64,000 nucleotides of DNA from Sindora glabra (Eukaryota > Streptophyta > Magnoliopsida > Fabales > Fabaceae). The notes beneath the pieces were generated by a model. It was not told where the DNA came from. It ran no database searches and was given only the letters and a program-made list of their open reading frames with translations. Shown here piece by piece: positions 61,434-64,000 of the stretch (positions are counted from its first letter, which is position 1; each line of letters starts with the position of its first letter). The stretch is from positions 26,477,866 to 26,541,865 of the forward strand of contig CM035227.1 of assembly GCA_020226215.1 (NCBI GenBank), read 5' to 3'. Made by a program: the position numbers and the translations under genes.

Positions 61434-61651
61434 TGAAAATATAAATTAGGGCTTAAAAAATGGAAGAAGAAAAAAGGAGAGATAGAAATAAAATTAGGGA
61501 AAGGATAATTGTACTTCAATAATATGAACTCAATATATCATAAGACCCTTATTACTCTATTTATATAAAGTTACTAAGAAATAAGGACTTTAGCCCATTA
61601 TCTAACATAAGTTCGTACCATGACCTAATTATTAAATAATATTATCTAACA
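61434..61651 (-). repeat. LTR-like direct repeat, right copy
   Basis: It begins TGAAAATATAAATTAGGGC and ends TTATCTAACA. It aligns along its length with the left copy with moderate divergence, so the element is not young. Confidence 0.7.
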
Positions 61652-62104
61652 TGTTTAAAAATGATTGGAAGCCTCTAGTTAATGATATGTTAGGATTCAA
61701 TATCTATCATTGGTTTGTTTTAGCTATAGTAGACGATATTAAATTATGTTTAGGGGATAATTCTAATATTTCTTCTATTTAGATTGGTATTTATGTAACA
61801 TGCCTACATATGAATATGCTTATTAGGTGTTCAATGTAATTATGGATGAATTATGATCTATATCACAAGATGCTCTGTCAATTATGGAAGTTTAGAAATG
61901 AATAATTATTAGTTTAATGAAATTTTTGCTTATTAGTAAAAAAAATAACTATTTTTTAGCAAAGTAAACTTGAAAATGTAAAGAAAAATAAAGAAACAAA
62001 TATCTTAATGCTACACATAAGGTTATTCACGAGTAAAAAATATTAAGCTAAAGGTAAAAAATAAATTGACCTGATCATAACGGGCTACATATTTTAAAAC
62101 CCAT
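61652..62104. other. Intergenic sequence
   Basis: Near 61930 TTTTGCTTATTAGTAAAAAAAATAAC resembles a LINE 3' tail on the plus strand, but no RNase H coding could be read upstream. Confidence 0.35.
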
Positions 62105-64000
62105 CTTTGTCATAACCCCTTATAATTTTGAATGTTTTATGTGAAAATTAATTAATTAATATAAAGGAATATGAGATAAAAAATTTGTGTAGAGGAAAAA
62201 TAATTATTTAAATAAATTGAAAATGAGAATTTTATATGGAATAAGGGAGGAAGTGAAGTGTTTAAAAGCTAAATGTAATTAAAAATGAGTAAATAAGGAT
62301 GAAGGAGTTTTATGGAACTTTTCCATTTCTACACTTAGCCCTATTTTCCCCTTATTTACCTATTCTCAAGCAAGCTTTTTCATTTTTCTTACTAAAACAC
62401 CAAGACTTTTTTTTTTATCTTTTCTTCTTTTCAATTAACATTGGCATCAAAAACATATTTATATCTTAATTTAAGAAAGGTAAGGCTTCCATTCTCGTAG
62501 AATCTTTTTTTCATCTTCTTGGATTTTGAAAAGACTAAAGGTTTAGAAAGGGTTTTTTGGAACCCTAGCCTAGCAATTGTTCTTTTGGAATGATTAAGGA
62601 TAAATAAACACAAATCCACCTTCTATTCATCTTTTTCACATTAGGTGAGTAACATTCTACCTAAATCCTAGCTTAAATTCATCATTTAATTCAAATTTGG
62701 TTCTTTATAGGTTTTATATAAATGTATATAAAATTCATGTTTTGAGCTTAGATTTGAAGTTTTATTAATAGGTTCTTTTTGTTATTTTGGAGTCTTTATT
62801 ATGCATTTTTTTATAGTTTAATTATAAGATTATATGTTAAGAATATGATATTTAGATGTTGTTTATGGTTGATCAATAGTGGTTTTGTAGACTCCGAAGC
62901 TATAGTCAATATATGATCAACTATGTTGAGCAGAGTTACTTTTTAAATTGATATACTGGATTATGTAGTTAACTATATCCTGTCAAAATTATTCTTCGGG
63001 TTAACATAATAAACTTCGTAATGGACTATATCTTAATATAGTAGGCTACATAATTACATATTCAATGAATTTGAATGGCATAATAGTATTTTATTGATGT
63101 GAGATTGGGGTGAATAGCCTTAATATGAATATTTAAATATGAAATAGGAATGTTAAAAATGCTTGTAATTATAAGATGAAAGGAAAATGCATGATTAGGT
63201 TTGTTATGTAAAGAAAACTTAGGAGTTGAACTTAAATATTATTTTTGAATTCATAAACCTCTTATACCTTGGTTTATGTATATGAATATGAAAGCTTGTG
63301 TCATGAGTATAGAATTAAGATGTCATTGTTATGTTATGACTTGAAATTGAAGTATTAGTTGAGGTACTTGTTGATAACTTCTTAAATTATATTATGAGTA
63401 GCATTTAATGATGTAAAGGAGATGACATTCATATTATGGGTATATGTATTGGATTTGCATACTCATTTATGAAAGGATAAAGTTAGATTTGTGAAGGGAT
63501 AAAGTTAATCCTAAAGGGATAAAGTAAGATTTGTGAAGGAATAAGGATAATTAGGAATTACAAGAAGATTTATATGATTTCTTCTTTATTTGATCTCAAT
63601 TGAATGATATTGGAATTTAATTGCATCTGTCTTTCTATAAACAAAGGAATATAGAAATGAGTAATGGATCTTAAATAGGTTTCGATATATCTTGATATGT
63701 GTATGTATATGTAAATATTATTTATATATGTATATCACTAATAGACAGGTAAATTCTTAGAATATTCTTTCTTTTTTCTCTGTAAAGATATAGAAGTATA
63801 ATTATCTTTTTTGAGTAAAACCCAAAAGTTTCTCATAGATATTTAATTATAACTCCTATATTACTATACATGTATTTTCCTTGATTCTTCATTAAATGCT
63901 ATTTACTCACTGAGTTTATAGAAACTCATCCTTTTTCTTTTCTCTTCTTTTCTTTGGGTACCCTTCCCTTTAAGTGTTTAGTCATTATCTAATAGGATGG
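62105..64000 (+). mobile_element. Probable Ty3-type LTR sequence, running off the right edge
   Basis: It starts near TGTCATAACCCC, similar to the TGTCACGACCC start common in plant Ty3 (Tekay/Del-type) LTRs. About 200 bp later it carries TTTTCCATTTCTACACTTAGC. A late segment CTCACTGAGTTTATAGAAACTCATCC (about 63906-63931) is also typical of those LTRs. No coding sequence and no second LTR are visible within the window. Confidence 0.4.

Larger units (their letters stand above)
57421..61651 (-). mobile_element. Non-autonomous LTR retroelement (copia-like ends), minus orientation
   Basis: Two direct repeats bound about 4.2 kb, at 57421-57635 and 61434-61651. Both run TGAAAATATAAATTAGG to TCTAACA and share blocks such as TATTTATATA, AAGAAATAAGGACTT and ATGACCTAATTATTAAATAA. 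In minus orientation each LTR begins TGTTAGA. Just before the 3' copy is a purine tract CTTAGGGAGAA (57645-57636 region), as expected of a polypurine tract. Next to the other copy the minus strand reads TAGTACCTTAAGCC, loosely like the initiator-Met primer site. No gag or pol was found inside. Five-base flanks (ACTAT and TGTTT) do not match, so a target duplication is not demonstrated. Confidence 0.65.

Overview
The window is nuclear DNA from a flowering plant, most likely a eudicot. The signs are very AT-rich intergenic sequence, GT-AG introns, plant-type gene structures and many L1-type plant retroelements. The species cannot be named from the sequence. Three genes with complete, frame-consistent exon chains can be reconstructed. 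They occupy roughly 10 kb; the rest is transposon debris and AT-rich sequence.

Genes. (1) Minus strand, 11258 to 9135: a six-exon chloroplast-type thiol/glutathione peroxidase of 242 residues. (2) Plus strand, 47182 to 52140: a ten-exon PP2C protein phosphatase of 360 residues, closest by recall to Arabidopsis PP2C60/PP2C21, with an extra intron in its 5' leader. (3) Plus strand, 54052 to 55374: a four-exon gene for a 155-residue basic, probably coiled-coil plant protein of unknown function. Genes 2 and 3 lie head to tail about 1.9 kb apart. A gene-poor stretch of about 35 kb separates them from gene 1.

Layout. 1-5366: a decayed L1-type LINE on the minus strand (ORF1, endonuclease, reverse transcriptase), split by a small hAT-type element at 1331-2006. 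6937-7230: a 147-bp tandem duplication. 9135-11258: the peroxidase gene. About 11800-12500: a large fold-back element carrying an exon-like passenger. 12500-29000: AT-rich debris with a SINE candidate, a LINE RNase H fragment, a tRNA-Ala-like fragment, a G4-capable motif and a second hAT-type element (25222-25724). 29150-30900: an AT-rich tandem array with a period of about 350 bp. 31900-35900: a small inverted-repeat element and Helitron-like sequence. 36299-36719: a third hAT-type element with a perfect 8-bp target duplication. 36741-39800: a 5'-truncated LINE with a near-perfect 13-bp target duplication. 43134-45249: a Helitron-like candidate. 46400-55400: the two plus-strand genes. 57421-61651: a non-autonomous element bounded by about 215-bp direct LTR-like repeats, with LTR-like sequence inside. 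From 62105 onward: probable Ty3-type LTR sequence running off the window.

No pathway links the three genes. The peroxidase detoxifies peroxides in plastids, the phosphatase probably acts in signalling, and the third gene is unknown. I found no wholly new system. The most informative items are the nested and abutting transposon insertions with readable target duplications, the three-member hAT-type MITE family, the fold-back element with its passenger, and the 350-bp array.
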